DNA from: Nitrosomicrobium frigidum (SeqCode)
GTDB lineage: Archaea > Thermoproteota > Nitrososphaeria > Nitrososphaerales > Nitrososphaeraceae
Length of the DNA: 50,772 nucleotides
Direction of reading: 5' to 3'
Assembly (NCBI GenBank): GCA_023251115.1
Contig: JAHEZK010000008.1
Location: 1-50,772 of the forward strand
Both the position numbers and the translations under genes were made by a program. A model generated the notes under the pieces. That model did no database searches. It was not told where the DNA came from and saw nothing but the letters and a program-made list of their open reading frames with translations. Positions within the stretch are counted from its first letter, which is position 1, and each line of letters starts with the position of its first letter. This document shows, one piece after another, positions 1 through 8,168 of this stretch.

Positions 1-189
1 CTTCATTTTCACAAAAGTAATTCCTAAAATCAAAGCAAATATCAAAAGCCATGAAAGTAATTGATAATATATCGGAATTTTATACGTTGACAAGATTTCG
101 CTAATAAGGGTACCAGTCAGAACTGCTATCGCAATAGCTAGGAAAAGAAAACTGGAAACTCTAGATTCAATTCCTACATTTTTATGCAA
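1..189 (-). CDS. Partial membrane protein, N-terminal part (runs off left edge)
   Basis: Reading the minus strand gives an uninterrupted frame from a stop at 217-219 to the window edge. It holds two clear hydrophobic segments, one around SSFLFLAIAIAVLTGTLIS and one around YYQLLSWLLIFALILGITF, separated by a short polar loop. I therefore read it as the start of an integral membrane protein whose C-terminus lies outside the window. There is no ATG after the stop. TTG at 187-189 is the best candidate start; an ATT at 214-216 is the only earlier possibility. The family cannot be named from so little sequence, and a decayed gene end is possible. Confidence 0.45.
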   Translation of the reverse strand, partial: MHKNVGIESRVSSFLFLAIAIAVLTGTLISEILSTYKIPIYYQLLSWLLIFALILGITFVKMK

Positions 190-317
190 TGTTTCTATAA
201 ACTCTGTCTCTTTAATTTAAAGCATCTAGAAAATCTTAAAACCCTCATATAGTTGTGAATGGTCATATACGCATAGCTGCAATAAATAGAATAGGAGGCC
301 AATTCATATCAAAGCAC

Positions 318-674
318 TTATTGTTTTGAGCCACATTTAGGACAGAATTTTGATCCTATTTTTAGAGCATGGTTACAATTATGACAGTTGTTACCGGATG
401 CAACCTGTGTGAGATCCTTGAACATATCAGTTACGGCTCCACTCGGCTTGAAAGACTCATCAGTATCTGGAAGATAATCGTCCTTGTTTGATTGATTATT
501 TACCTCATTAATGTACGTCATCAATCGAGGTACAGTCTTGTTCTTTCCAGGAACATTTACTTGATCACCCAACCAAAGTGCAAATTTTTTTAGTGTCATT
601 TCAGGAGTTGAGAAAGTTAGAGAATGTGTAGACATATATTCTTCAGTTGCAGCTCTCCCGTTGAAGATCTCCAT
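318..674 (-). CDS. Small protein with C-terminal zinc ribbon (118 aa)
   Basis: The last 25 residues form a zinc ribbon with two knuckles (CHNC then CPKCG), a fold that binds one structural zinc. The rest is polar and helical, without a recognisable domain or membrane segment. It lies 29 bp downstream of another minus-strand gene that ends in the same kind of ribbon (CIHC ... CPKCG), so the two probably form a transcription unit and may be distant paralogues. The start is ATG at 674; a second ATG 13 codons in (MSTHS) is possible. The function is unknown. A protein- or nucleic-acid-binding role would be typical of such ribbons, but that is inference only. Confidence 0.75.
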   Translation of the reverse strand: MEIFNGRAATEEYMSTHSLTFSTPEMTLKKFALWLGDQVNVPGKNKTVPRLMTYINEVNNQSNKDDYLPDTDESFKPSGAVTDMFKDLTQVASGNNCHNCNHALKIGSKFCPKCGSKQ

Positions 675-703
675 GATAAATTACAAGAATATCGAGTTTT
701 TAA

Positions 704-1225
704 TTATTGCGAATTGCCGCACTTGGGACAGAATTTGGCAGCTAAGGGAATGGAAGATTTGCAGTGGATACAATTCTTTTTTGAATTTTGGCTTTTACCT
801 TCAGGCTTAATTGTTATATCAACAGGTCTGAGTCTGGGTTCGCTTAGTTGTTCAGGTTCGGGTAAAACATATTGATCTGCATCCGTTGATCTGTTGCCAA
901 TGCTTCCACCACTGTCAACAAACGCATTCACTCCGAATCCAGAACCAGAGGAAGGCTGTGCAATGCCACCAGTGGGATTTTTCATTGAAGAACCCTTATC
1001 TGTTGCAGATTTCATTTCCAATATCACTCTAATGGCCAAAAAATTTAATGCAGACAGGGAAATCATAAATTTTGCAATTTTGCTAAAAAATTCTTTATCA
1101 CCAATTTTTCCTTTTTTGTAAAGTTGAGTATCATCAATAAACGATTCATAATGTTCTTGAGTCTCGTTTACTAATTGTTTTAACTTTTCGCTCAGACCTC
1201 CAAGCGTATCGACTCCAAATGACAT
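704..1225 (-). CDS. Zinc-ribbon protein with helical N-terminus (173 aa)
   Basis: Residues 1-70 are predicted helical and amphipathic (LGGLSEKLKQLVNETQEHYE onward), with a mildly hydrophobic stretch around FMISLSALNFLAIRVILEM. A flexible Ser/Gly/Pro-rich linker spans about residues 75-145. The C-terminus is a zinc ribbon with knuckles CIHC and CPKCG. The architecture of oligomerising helix, disordered linker and ribbon resembles many uncharacterised archaeal proteins. It starts at ATG 1225 and is followed 29 bp downstream by the 118-aa ribbon protein, probably co-transcribed. I do not recognise a named family. Confidence 0.75.
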   Translation of the reverse strand: MSFGVDTLGGLSEKLKQLVNETQEHYESFIDDTQLYKKGKIGDKEFFSKIAKFMISLSALNFLAIRVILEMKSATDKGSSMKNPTGGIAQPSSGSGFGVNAFVDSGGSIGNRSTDADQYVLPEPEQLSEPRLRPVDITIKPEGKSQNSKKNCIHCKSSIPLAAKFCPKCGNSQ

Positions 1226-1390
1226 GATTAGTAAATTAGTATTGCAGTTTTATAAAAGTTTGAATACACAAAGAGGGAATTTAAAATACTTTATTTAGAA
1301 ACATATGAAGTTAGTTGTTCTGACAATTTGTTTTGATTAATTCAAATAGCCCCTAAATAATATACTTTGTTTAACTAGAATTCAAGTTAT

Positions 1391-1465
1391 GGAGGGGTGG
1401 TCTAGACTGGTTATGATACCTGCCTTACACGCAGGTGGCCATGGGTTCAAATCCCATCCCCTCCA
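1391..1465 (+). tRNA. tRNA-Val (anticodon TAC)
   Basis: The full cloverleaf is visible. The acceptor GGAGGGG pairs with CCCCTCC at the end. The anticodon stem is CCTGC/GCAGG with loop CTTACAC, so the anticodon is TAC (valine). The T stem is ATGGG/CCCAT with loop TTCAAAT. The discriminator is A and CCA is not encoded. There is no intron. Confidence 0.95.
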
Positions 1466-1594
1466 TACCGATACTTTCTAAATTATTTTGGTGATTTGAA
1501 TTGGTAATATCAAAGTCTTGGCAAACTCATATTCATGAATTGAAATACAATAAATTAAATTAAATACCACGGCAAGACAACAACACTATATCGA

Positions 1595-2296
1595 ATGACA
1601 CTAATTTCTGGTAAACTGATGTATATCGGTGTCATATCTGTTATTATAATTGCCGTCGCTTCCTATGGATTGTTTTTTTTCTTTCAGAGATCCAATGAAA
1701 CGAGTATGAGAAAGTATATTCGAACAGGAATTAGATCGTCAGATAAAGTCGACTAGCTCAATTTCTCAACATATTGGCTCCGATCTGCGGCTGGTAACTA
1801 CCATGCTTCAGCAGTTGACCGATTCCACATATTTGCAAAATGAAATGTTATCGGGAGATAATGTTACGAAAATACTTGAAGAAAAATTTGAACAGCTTAA
1901 CTCTGTCACGAAAGTTGATAGCCTTTTGATTACGGATGAAGAAGGAGTCATAACTAACCAGAAGGTATCAAAGGGTTTGAAAACGTTTGTGAATATTGAT
2001 ATTTCATCTAATGAATATATGAAACAAACCAGAGAAAGTCTTCAGCCTGTATATTCTAATGGTTTTACAGGAATAAGGCATACGATTCTATTTTTAAGAT
2101 GATATATGGAAACAACTTTACGGGAATGATCTTTACTCCCGGACTAGAATTGACAAAGAATTCAACTACTGAGGATGGAATTGTATACATTGCGCCATTT
2201 CATGGATTTCAGAATAAGATCCCTGCAGATATTCAATCTAAGTTCTCTCAATTGACTCAAGATGTAAGGAATAAAAAAATTATAATTCCAGAATGA
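1595..2296 (+). pseudogene. Broken Cache-type extracellular sensor domain
   Basis: ATG at 1595 opens a frame with one N-terminal membrane segment (YIGVISVIIIAVASYGLFFF). It stops at about 1756, but the continuation is clear in the +1 frame (IFEQELDRQIKST, then LRLVTTMLQQLTDSTYLQ), so there is a frameshift near 1705-1720. A second break near 2085-2105 separates LQPVYSNGFTGIR from YGNNFTGMIFTP, and the intervening Cache residues seem deleted. The order TM segment, long helix, DSLLITDEEGVI and SNGFTG fits the periplasmic Cache sensors that precede histidine kinases in these archaea. No signalling output domain remains. The Cache assignment is from family memory; the frame breaks are seen directly. 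Confidence 0.6.
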
Positions 2297-2375
2297 TTCC
2301 TAAATTGGAAACCTATTTTATTATTACAAATTACAAATAATCTCTGGTGGTAGAAATTAGAAAGTTGAAAGTTCG

Positions 2376-3857
2376 TTATACATCAGCGTACATGGTAAAC
2401 TCATGTGGGTGAGGCCGAACAGCAAGTTCCATGTGCTGCTTTGCAGCATCGTCAATTATACGTTCGATGACATGTTTACCAAATATTGGTTTCAAGAAGT
2501 CAGAGTCAGATTTTAATTCTTCAATAGATTCTCTTAAACTTGCCGGTAACTGTTTAATTTTATGTTTTTCTCTTTCAGCGTCTGTCATCTTGAATATATC
2601 AGCGTCTACATGATCCCCTATTTTGGGATCATTTGTTTCAGTTCTCTTTTTTATACCATTAAGCCCAGCTGCAACAATTGCAGAAAAAGCTAAATATGGA
2701 TTACATGATGGATCAGGGGCTCTAAATTCTATTCTTTTCAAATGTGCAAATTTTTCTCCCTTATAATGGGCTGGAATTCTAATTATTGCAGATCTATTAC
2801 CAGTACTCCAAGCAATATAAACAGGGGCTTCGTATCCGGGTATTAGTCTTCTATAAGAATTTGTAGTGGGTGCAACGATGGCTGCTAGAGCCTTTGCGTG
2901 ATCCAGTATCCCACCAATAAAATACCTCGCTGTTTGAGATAGCTCGGCGTATTTGTCATTTGGGTCATAAAATAGATTTTTTCCTTTATTCCAGAGACTT
3001 ACATTAACGTGCATTCCAGAACCGTTATCCAACGCGATTGGCTTTGGCATCATTGTAGCTATCATATTATGTTTCTGTGCGATGTTTTTGACAATGTACT
3101 TGTAACTTTGAACTGAATCTGCGGTATTAACCAGGGTGTCGTGACGGATATCAATTTCGCATTGTCCTGCAGTTGCTACCTCATGATGATGCGCATCACA
3201 AATTATACCGAAATTCGAACTCAGAACATCTACACATTCATGACGATAGTCCATTAGGGTATCTCCAGGTGGGCTTGGCAGATATCCTTCCCTCAAACGA
3301 AGAGTGTAGCCAACATTTTCAGTTGACCAGGGTGCTTCACGAGAAGTTATTTCATAGCTCTGACTGTGAAATGAGGTTAATGTATTTACTTGAAGTTTAT
3401 CGAAAACAAAGAATTCAACCTCAGGTCCCCAGTATGAAATATCATAACCGTTCTCTTTGACGTATTTTTCAGCATTCTTTGCAATTCCACGTGGATCGGC
3501 AAGATAGGGGTCTCTTTTCTCACCACCGGATATAATATCGCATATGAGTCTGGCTGTTGGATACTTTTGTATCCAAGGGATTAATGCATATGTGGACGGA
3601 TCAGGTCTTATTATCAAATCAGATTCGTGAATTTCTGTAAAGCCCTTTATTGATGAACCATCAAGTTTGGGAAGCCCGTCCTTAAAATCGTCCTCTCTCA
3701 GCATATTAGATGCCATCGTAGTATGGTGAAATCTTCCGAATAATCCGGTGAACTGTAAATCAACATATTTTATTGCATCCTCTTTGATTTTACGAAGAAC
3801 ATCGTCAGTAGTGTACGTTAAGGATTCAATTTTTCCATTAACTATTTTATAAGGCAA
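2376..3857 (-). CDS. glnA: Glutamine synthetase, type I
   Basis: This enzyme forms glutamine from glutamate, ammonia and ATP in the cytosol and is the main route of ammonium assimilation. At 493 aa it is the usual length for GlnA. The N-terminal beta-grasp part is followed by the catalytic domain. Visible signatures are the metal-binding YWGPEVEFFVFD, the histidine-containing NGSGMHVNVSLW, the substrate and ATP loop PGYEAPVYIAWSTGNRSAI, and the glutamate-binding EFRAPDPSCNPYLAFSA. It starts at ATG 3857 and diverges from the GINS gene across a 166-bp AT-rich spacer. In an ammonia oxidiser this gene draws on the same ammonia pool as energy metabolism. There is no adjacent PII gene. The assignment is secure. 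Confidence 0.97.
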   Translation of the reverse strand: MPYKIVNGKIESLTYTTDDVLRKIKEDAIKYVDLQFTGLFGRFHHTTMASNMLREDDFKDGLPKLDGSSIKGFTEIHESDLIIRPDPSTYALIPWIQKYPTARLICDIISGGEKRDPYLADPRGIAKNAEKYVKENGYDISYWGPEVEFFVFDKLQVNTLTSFHSQSYEITSREAPWSTENVGYTLRLREGYLPSPPGDTLMDYRHECVDVLSSNFGIICDAHHHEVATAGQCEIDIRHDTLVNTADSVQSYKYIVKNIAQKHNMIATMMPKPIALDNGSGMHVNVSLWNKGKNLFYDPNDKYAELSQTARYFIGGILDHAKALAAIVAPTTNSYRRLIPGYEAPVYIAWSTGNRSAIIRIPAHYKGEKFAHLKRIEFRAPDPSCNPYLAFSAIVAAGLNGIKKRTETNDPKIGDHVDADIFKMTDAEREKHKIKQLPASLRESIEELKSDSDFLKPIFGKHVIERIIDDAAKQHMELAVRPHPHEFTMYADV

Positions 3858-3989
3858 TCAGAACCGATTATATTATTCTCATAATTAAGTTTTAAATTGA
3901 GATAATATGATTTCGTTTGACGTGTAGACTTTGGACAATTCTTTTTACATTATTAAAAAAATTACTTGATTAAAATTTTAATAAACTGG

Positions 3990-3999
3990 TATTTAAATA
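3990..3999 (+). promoter_or_regulatory. TATA box of the GINS gene
   Basis: TATTTAAATA lies about 25-34 bases before the TTG start at 4024, in a very AT-rich spacer. That spacing predicts transcription starting at or just before the start codon, so the mRNA would be leaderless, as is common in this group. This supports TTG 4024 over the internal ATG at 4054. Confidence 0.55.
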
Positions 4000-4023
4000 G
4001 AAATTACTAAAAGGTAGAAATTA

Positions 4024-4668
4024 TTGCCAAGTATAGATGATAATAGCAACAACATGAGTAATCCCGAAAACATGATCGGCTTGGAGTTTATACTGGAACT
4101 TTTAAAAAAAGAAACGCAAATTCCCCAGATCCAAGCCATATCACCTGACATTTATAGAAAAATTGCACAGATAATCAGGGACCTTTCGATCCAAAAATAT
4201 GAAGACTTGGAATTGGACATACATCATGAACTCATCAAATTACTAACACTATCTACAAAATCATTGTTTGAATTAAGAATCCGAAAGCTCTTAGAAAGTT
4301 CTAACGGTCAACATCTGTCATATCCTTCATTATTGTCTAGCGATGACTATTCAAAATTAACTGATGAAGAGAAGTTTATTTTTGAAGAAGAAAGAAAAGT
4401 TTCACAAAGAAAGGAACTTATCATACAGTCTTTAATTGACGGAAATGTGAACAATTTAGATACAATATCAAGAATCATAAGATCCAAAATGATTATCATC
4501 AGATTTTTAGAATCTACGGATCAGTTCATGGGGGTTGATATGGCAAAATATGGTCCATTCATTAAAGAGGATATTGCGATATTACCCTTTGAAAATGCAA
4601 GATCTTTAATCGAAAGAAAAATTGCCATTGAAATAAATGATTCAAGATTTCACGTTAAGGAAACATAG
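4024..4668 (+). CDS. GINS complex subunit (Gins51/Gins15 type)
   Basis: GINS joins MCM and Cdc45/GAN to form the replicative helicase. The 214-aa protein has an all-helical A domain (about residues 15-165) followed by a small beta-strand B domain at the C-terminus: MGVDMAKYGPFIKEDIAILP, then ENARSLIERKIA. A C-terminal B domain marks the Gins51 (Sld5/Psf1-like) class rather than Gins23. The TTG start is supported by a TATA box about 28 bases upstream; ATG at 4054 would remove ten polar residues. It is transcribed away from glnA and is followed by a small membrane protein 39 bp downstream. The B-domain pattern makes the family call good; low overall conservation of GINS leaves some doubt. Confidence 0.8.
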   Translation: MPSIDDNSNNMSNPENMIGLEFILELLKKETQIPQIQAISPDIYRKIAQIIRDLSIQKYEDLELDIHHELIKLLTLSTKSLFELRIRKLLESSNGQHLSYPSLLSSDDYSKLTDEEKFIFEEERKVSQRKELIIQSLIDGNVNNLDTISRIIRSKMIIIRFLESTDQFMGVDMAKYGPFIKEDIAILPFENARSLIERKIAIEINDSRFHVKET

Positions 4669-4707
4669 ATATTTGTTTTTATTTATTTTCATGAATAGTA
4701 AGTCTTC

Positions 4708-4989
4708 TTGCCTCACAATGGAATCGATATTGACACGTATATCCTACTCACGATTTATCCCATAATTTCATTTTTTGCAATAGGTTTTGTAGGAAGGAAA
4801 TTAAATCTAAATGAAGCACTGAAGTATTTTTTCCAGGGTGTAAGTTGTCTTTTATTTGCTTTATTATACATTGTCATGATCCCAAGAGGAGGAGCTCAGG
4901 GTCTTGCGATAGTTTTGATATTATTTGGGATCTTGTTATTATTTATGGCAAGAAAACACAAGGTGTCACCAAAAGATAAAACCCTATAA
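4708..4989 (+). CDS. Small membrane protein (93 aa)
   Basis: Three hydrophobic segments are visible: TYILLTIYPIISFFAIGFVG, FFQGVSCLLFALLYIVMIP, and GLAIVLILFGILLLFMA. A basic C-terminal tail (RKHKVSPKDK) suggests a cytoplasmic C-terminus. The start is TTG at 4708; the ATG at 4691 is in another frame. It sits 39 bp after the GINS gene and could be read through from it, but I see no functional link. The family is not recognised. Confidence 0.6.
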   Translation: MPHNGIDIDTYILLTIYPIISFFAIGFVGRKLNLNEALKYFFQGVSCLLFALLYIVMIPRGGAQGLAIVLILFGILLLFMARKHKVSPKDKTL

Positions 4990-5041
4990 TATGGGATTCT
5001 GGTTCCAAATTTGTCTAGTCTAAATTTAAGAATTTTTATTG

Positions 5042-6076
5042 TTATGAATGAGAATATTTTCTTCTTCTGTACTCAATTAGTCCCATTAACTGATATCCGT
5101 ACTCTAAATTGTGTTTCACATGATTTATCCCATGCGAACCATGCGGAATGAATTTACCGTCTAACACATTCTCCACATACGTCTTTACTTTTCTAATCGA
5201 AATTGTTGCGTGTTGCAGCTGTCTTTCATTTAATTTTCTTCCCAATTCTTTTTCAATTTGATGACTAAACTCTACCGTTCCGATAAGTTTTGAATATTTT
5301 TGTAATTTGCTATAATTTACGCATAAATCAGTTATTTTCTTGTAATCTTGTTCTGGTATCTTTGTAAGCAATTCATTCAGTTCATTTTTTTTCCTATCCG
5401 TAATAAAACTAAGGCTATTGACAAGGTCTTTCTTGCTTAGGGTATTTTCCTTTAGTATAGTAGGCGAAGTCAGCACGGAGTTAGTATCATTTGGTTTTTT
5501 CTCATCGATAGTGATGGTTTTTTGTAAGTCCGCAACTATAGGTACTGATGGTCCAGACACATCTAATTTATTATTCATGGCATCGTGCTTGTTTTTCAGA
5601 TAATATCTTTCCAATCCATAGAGATTTACCTTTTCTCCTCTAATATCATGACCTCTTCTAATTATTGAAATAACATTCAAAATAATTTTTGGATAATAGT
5701 TTCTATGGTCGTCATCGACAGTTTCATAATTCTCCATTATATCCTTGTATATACTAAAGATAGCATCGCTGACCACCTTATTCATTAACTGGTTTTCAGA
5801 ATTCACATTGGTTTCGTATTTTCTACTATCCAAACCTCTTGCTCCAATCGTTAGAAAGTCACAGAGTTCGGCTTTTGAAAAAATATAATTATTTTCGTCG
5901 CATGTCACAACTATTGCTTTCATAATATTTATCCAAAATTCATCGCTGTTAGAAGTAGCCAGATTTTTCATTAATGACAAAGTATTCTGTTTTATTTTAT
6001 TATCGGTTATTCGCAATTCATCTAATGTTTGAGAAAGTATTCTTTCTGGATTAAGGGTGATATTTTTGTTTGTCAA
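5042..6076 (-). CDS. Uncharacterised protein with conserved-looking C-terminal His motif (344 aa)
   Basis: No named family is recognised. Residues 1-150 are helical and charged. A Ser/Thr/Asp-rich, probably flexible linker spans about 165-210. A helical C-terminal part ends in PHGSHGINHVKHNLEYGYQL (about residues 312-331) followed by a basic tail. The dense His/Asn/Tyr pattern looks like a conserved functional site, perhaps metal- or nucleotide-binding, and loosely recalls HD-type motifs; this is inference. There is no signal peptide or membrane segment, so it is cytosolic. It is a single minus-strand gene, convergent with the small membrane protein gene, with only 52 bp between the two stops. 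Confidence 0.7.
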   Translation of the reverse strand: MTNKNITLNPERILSQTLDELRITDNKIKQNTLSLMKNLATSNSDEFWINIMKAIVVTCDENNYIFSKAELCDFLTIGARGLDSRKYETNVNSENQLMNKVVSDAIFSIYKDIMENYETVDDDHRNYYPKIILNVISIIRRGHDIRGEKVNLYGLERYYLKNKHDAMNNKLDVSGPSVPIVADLQKTITIDEKKPNDTNSVLTSPTILKENTLSKKDLVNSLSFITDRKKNELNELLTKIPEQDYKKITDLCVNYSKLQKYSKLIGTVEFSHQIEKELGRKLNERQLQHATISIRKVKTYVENVLDGKFIPHGSHGINHVKHNLEYGYQLMGLIEYRRRKYSHS

Positions 6077-6216
6077 TAATTGTTCACTCTTATTATGCTA
6101 TAATACTAATTATAGTATTGCTATTTAAAGTAAATTTCTAAAAATTAGTTAAAATTGTTATGACGCTAGATTCCTATTTAATCTAAATCTAATGAGTTTA
6201 CTTACGACCAGCCGTA

Positions 6217-7026
6217 TCATATTATTTTTAGTATTTTTCCATTATTTTTTCGAATTGTAGTAGAGAGCTGACTTGAAACTTTTTCAAGCAGGCGGGTAAC
6301 TTGATCTTTTTTGGTCCCCTTTGAAACAATTTGAATTCTTATCGTTGGGATATTATTATTGATGTAACCCCGAGGATGGGTTTTTAGATAAAGTTTGTCA
6401 TTTGGTGCAGATGCAACTATTTTTGTCAACCTTGACGAAATCATAGCCTCACTAATACCTTGAACAAAGTAATTAATCTCGGCTATTGTAAAATTGCCTA
6501 TTTCCTCCTTAATTTGGGGTAAAATGCTTCTTAAGACTATTGCCTTCATTTCATTTGGAACACCTGGTAAGCATATTATCCGTGTTTTGTTAACAGAAAG
6601 TAATACGGCAGGGGCATTTCCCACAGGATTCTGAATTGGAGTCGATCCGACTGGAATTTTCGCCATCTTCAATCTTGCTTTATTTAATTTCACTTTTTGG
6701 TGCCTGTCATTATAACTTTTTTTTACCATATCCAGTGCTATATTGTTCAAAACTAAATTTTTTTTCAGTGCTTTACCAATTCCTAGTAATGTTTTATCGT
6801 CATACGTTGGACCCAATCCCCCACAAACAATTATCCAACCAGGTTTTCTTTTAAGAGAATCTGTTAATGCCAAATTGATTTCATCAAAGTCATCTCTGAT
6901 TACACTGACCTTTCTTACGAATCCACCAATTCTAGTAATTTTTTTTGATAACCAATGAGCATTCGTGTTTAAGGTAATTCCAGAAAGTAACTCATTGCCA
7001 ATACATAAAATTTCAATAATATGCAT
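6217..7026 (-). CDS. CinA-like molybdopterin-binding-fold protein (COG1058 type)
   Basis: The 269-aa protein starts MHIIEILCIGNELLSGITLN, the typical opening of the CinA N-terminal (MoCF/MoaB-fold) domain. It goes on with the family signature VCGGLGPTYDDKT, then a short proline/asparagine loop (STPIQNPVGNAPA) and ICLPGVPNEMKAI. In bacteria this domain carries ADP-ribose pyrophosphatase activity and is often fused to a PncC nicotinamide-nucleotide amidase domain. Here the amidase domain is absent, as is usual in archaea. A role in NAD-derived nucleotide clean-up is therefore likely but not proven. The next minus-strand gene ends 43 bp upstream of its start. Confidence 0.85.
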   Translation of the reverse strand: MHIIEILCIGNELLSGITLNTNAHWLSKKITRIGGFVRKVSVIRDDFDEINLALTDSLKRKPGWIIVCGGLGPTYDDKTLLGIGKALKKNLVLNNIALDMVKKSYNDRHQKVKLNKARLKMAKIPVGSTPIQNPVGNAPAVLLSVNKTRIICLPGVPNEMKAIVLRSILPQIKEEIGNFTIAEINYFVQGISEAMISSRLTKIVASAPNDKLYLKTHPRGYINNNIPTIRIQIVSKGTKKDQVTRLLEKVSSQLSTTIRKNNGKILKII

Positions 7027-7069
7027 TAAATTATCTTGAGGTGGAATTCAATGTCCTGTATGCTGGGAG

Positions 7070-7507
7070 TTATTGATGTAAACCGCATATTTGAAATGCA
7101 AACGTAATATATCCAACTATTTTTGCAGATTGTCTAAAAGGGTAGAAATTATTAGTATCTTTTGGCATTAATTCATACTTTAATGAAGCAGCTTCTGCCT
7201 TTGCTATAGATTGCCGTACTAGGTAATTCTCAAGTATGGAATCCCAAGGCAATTGAACGCCAGTGTCTTTGCTTTTGGCAACTATGGAGACTATCCTATT
7301 TGTATTGTTTTTGTCTAGAATCACAGAATATTCATAATCATCTTTTTCTTCCAGTGGATCACGTGTAGTAAATGGATCAATTTGAACATATTTCTTAATC
7401 TGTTCTCTCATAGAGACTGACAATTTATTCATTAATACCAGATCTGCTAAAGTTAGTGTTTTTAATTGACTTGGAGATGGGGGTTTTATTTCAGTGGATG
7501 CCAGCAT
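7070..7507 (-). CDS. Hypothetical protein (145 aa)
   Basis: No family is recognised. The protein has a proline-rich start (EIKPPSPSQ), a helical segment (LADLVLMNKLSVSMREQIKK) and an acidic patch (DPLEEKDDYEYS). There is no strong membrane segment. It reads in the same direction as the CinA-like gene 43 bp downstream and may share its transcript. The start is ATG at 7507. Codon usage resembles that of its neighbours, so I take it as a real gene. Confidence 0.55.
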   Translation of the reverse strand: MLASTEIKPPSPSQLKTLTLADLVLMNKLSVSMREQIKKYVQIDPFTTRDPLEEKDDYEYSVILDKNNTNRIVSIVAKSKDTGVQLPWDSILENYLVRQSIAKAEAASLKYELMPKDTNNFYPFRQSAKIVGYITFAFQICGLHQ

Positions 7508-7612
7508 AGGATGAAATTGATAAATTCATGATTATATAATTTTTGATGTTTATAAATAGCCAAGGGGCTCAATATTTATAGAATTATAAAGATTATCAAT
7601 ACTAAATCCATT

Positions 7613-7741
7613 GCCGGGGTACCCAAGCTAGGTAAGATATATGATTCCCTAAAAGGGGTCAGCCTCGAGATCAAAATTACCAAAACCGATGCGCAAGCTG
7701 ATGTTCGCGAGAACTCGTGGGTTCGAGTCCCACTCCCGGCG
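7613..7741 (+). tRNA. tRNA-Ser (anticodon CGA) with a canonical intron and a D-arm insertion
   Basis: The acceptor GCCGGGG (7613-7619) pairs with TCCCGGC (7734-7740, one G-T), with G discriminator at 7741. The T arm is GTGGG/CCCAC. The long variable arm TGTTCGCGAGAACTC marks a class II tRNA and nearly matches tRNA-Ser(GCT) at 50250. The anticodon stem is TCAGC (7659-7663) with GCTGA (7697-7701), and the loop starts CTCGAG. This puts a 26-nt intron at about 7670-7695, the usual 37/38 position. The D stem CCC (7622-7624) can only pair with GGG (7655-7657) if about 19 nt (about 7636-7654) are removed. Without both insertions the molecule is 84 nt, exactly a tRNA-Ser. Bulge-helix-bulge motifs were not clearly resolved by eye. 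Confidence 0.85.
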
Positions 7742-7818
7742 CTCTAACAGCGATAGCAGTGAGAATTCTAAATTTTATTAAATAGGTCTTGATTTACTGC
7801 AGTAATGCTGTGCTGTTC

Positions 7819-7968
7819 TTAACCACATTGTGCAATTAGTTCATTTTCATGCGTGAAACATACATGTTCAAGTTTTGTGTAGTCTTGAAAGGAATATTTG
7901 CAACCACATTGATATTCTAGTATTTTCTTATTTACCTTATATCCGTTTGAAGAAACTAGCTTGGACAT
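7819..7968 (-). CDS. Cysteine-containing microprotein (49 aa)
   Basis: ATG at 7968 opens a 49-codon frame ending at TAA 7819. The product has an unusual QCGCKYSF knuckle, then HVCFTHE and a terminal AQCG. The four cysteines with nearby histidines could hold one zinc ion. It is basic at the N-terminus (KVNKK). The gene lies alone between tRNA-Ser and the metallophosphoesterase gene, and its start region faces that gene's promoter. No family is recognised. It is short, but the clustered cysteines argue against a chance frame. Confidence 0.5.
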   Translation of the reverse strand: MSKLVSSNGYKVNKKILEYQCGCKYSFQDYTKLEHVCFTHENELIAQCG

Positions 7969-8168
7969 AGTATATTAGCAATAAACACATATATCAACTT
8001 TAATTGGATGTTGGAATCTACTGCGCCTTCTTGATTCTCTAAGTTTGAAATCGTCCAAAATTTCTTATATGATTAGATTAAAATAGATCACGACAGATCA
8101 AAGGAAGGGAGTGTAAAATAGATTTATTTTCATTTTTAATTTTTAAATTATCTAGAAAAGAAATTTCC

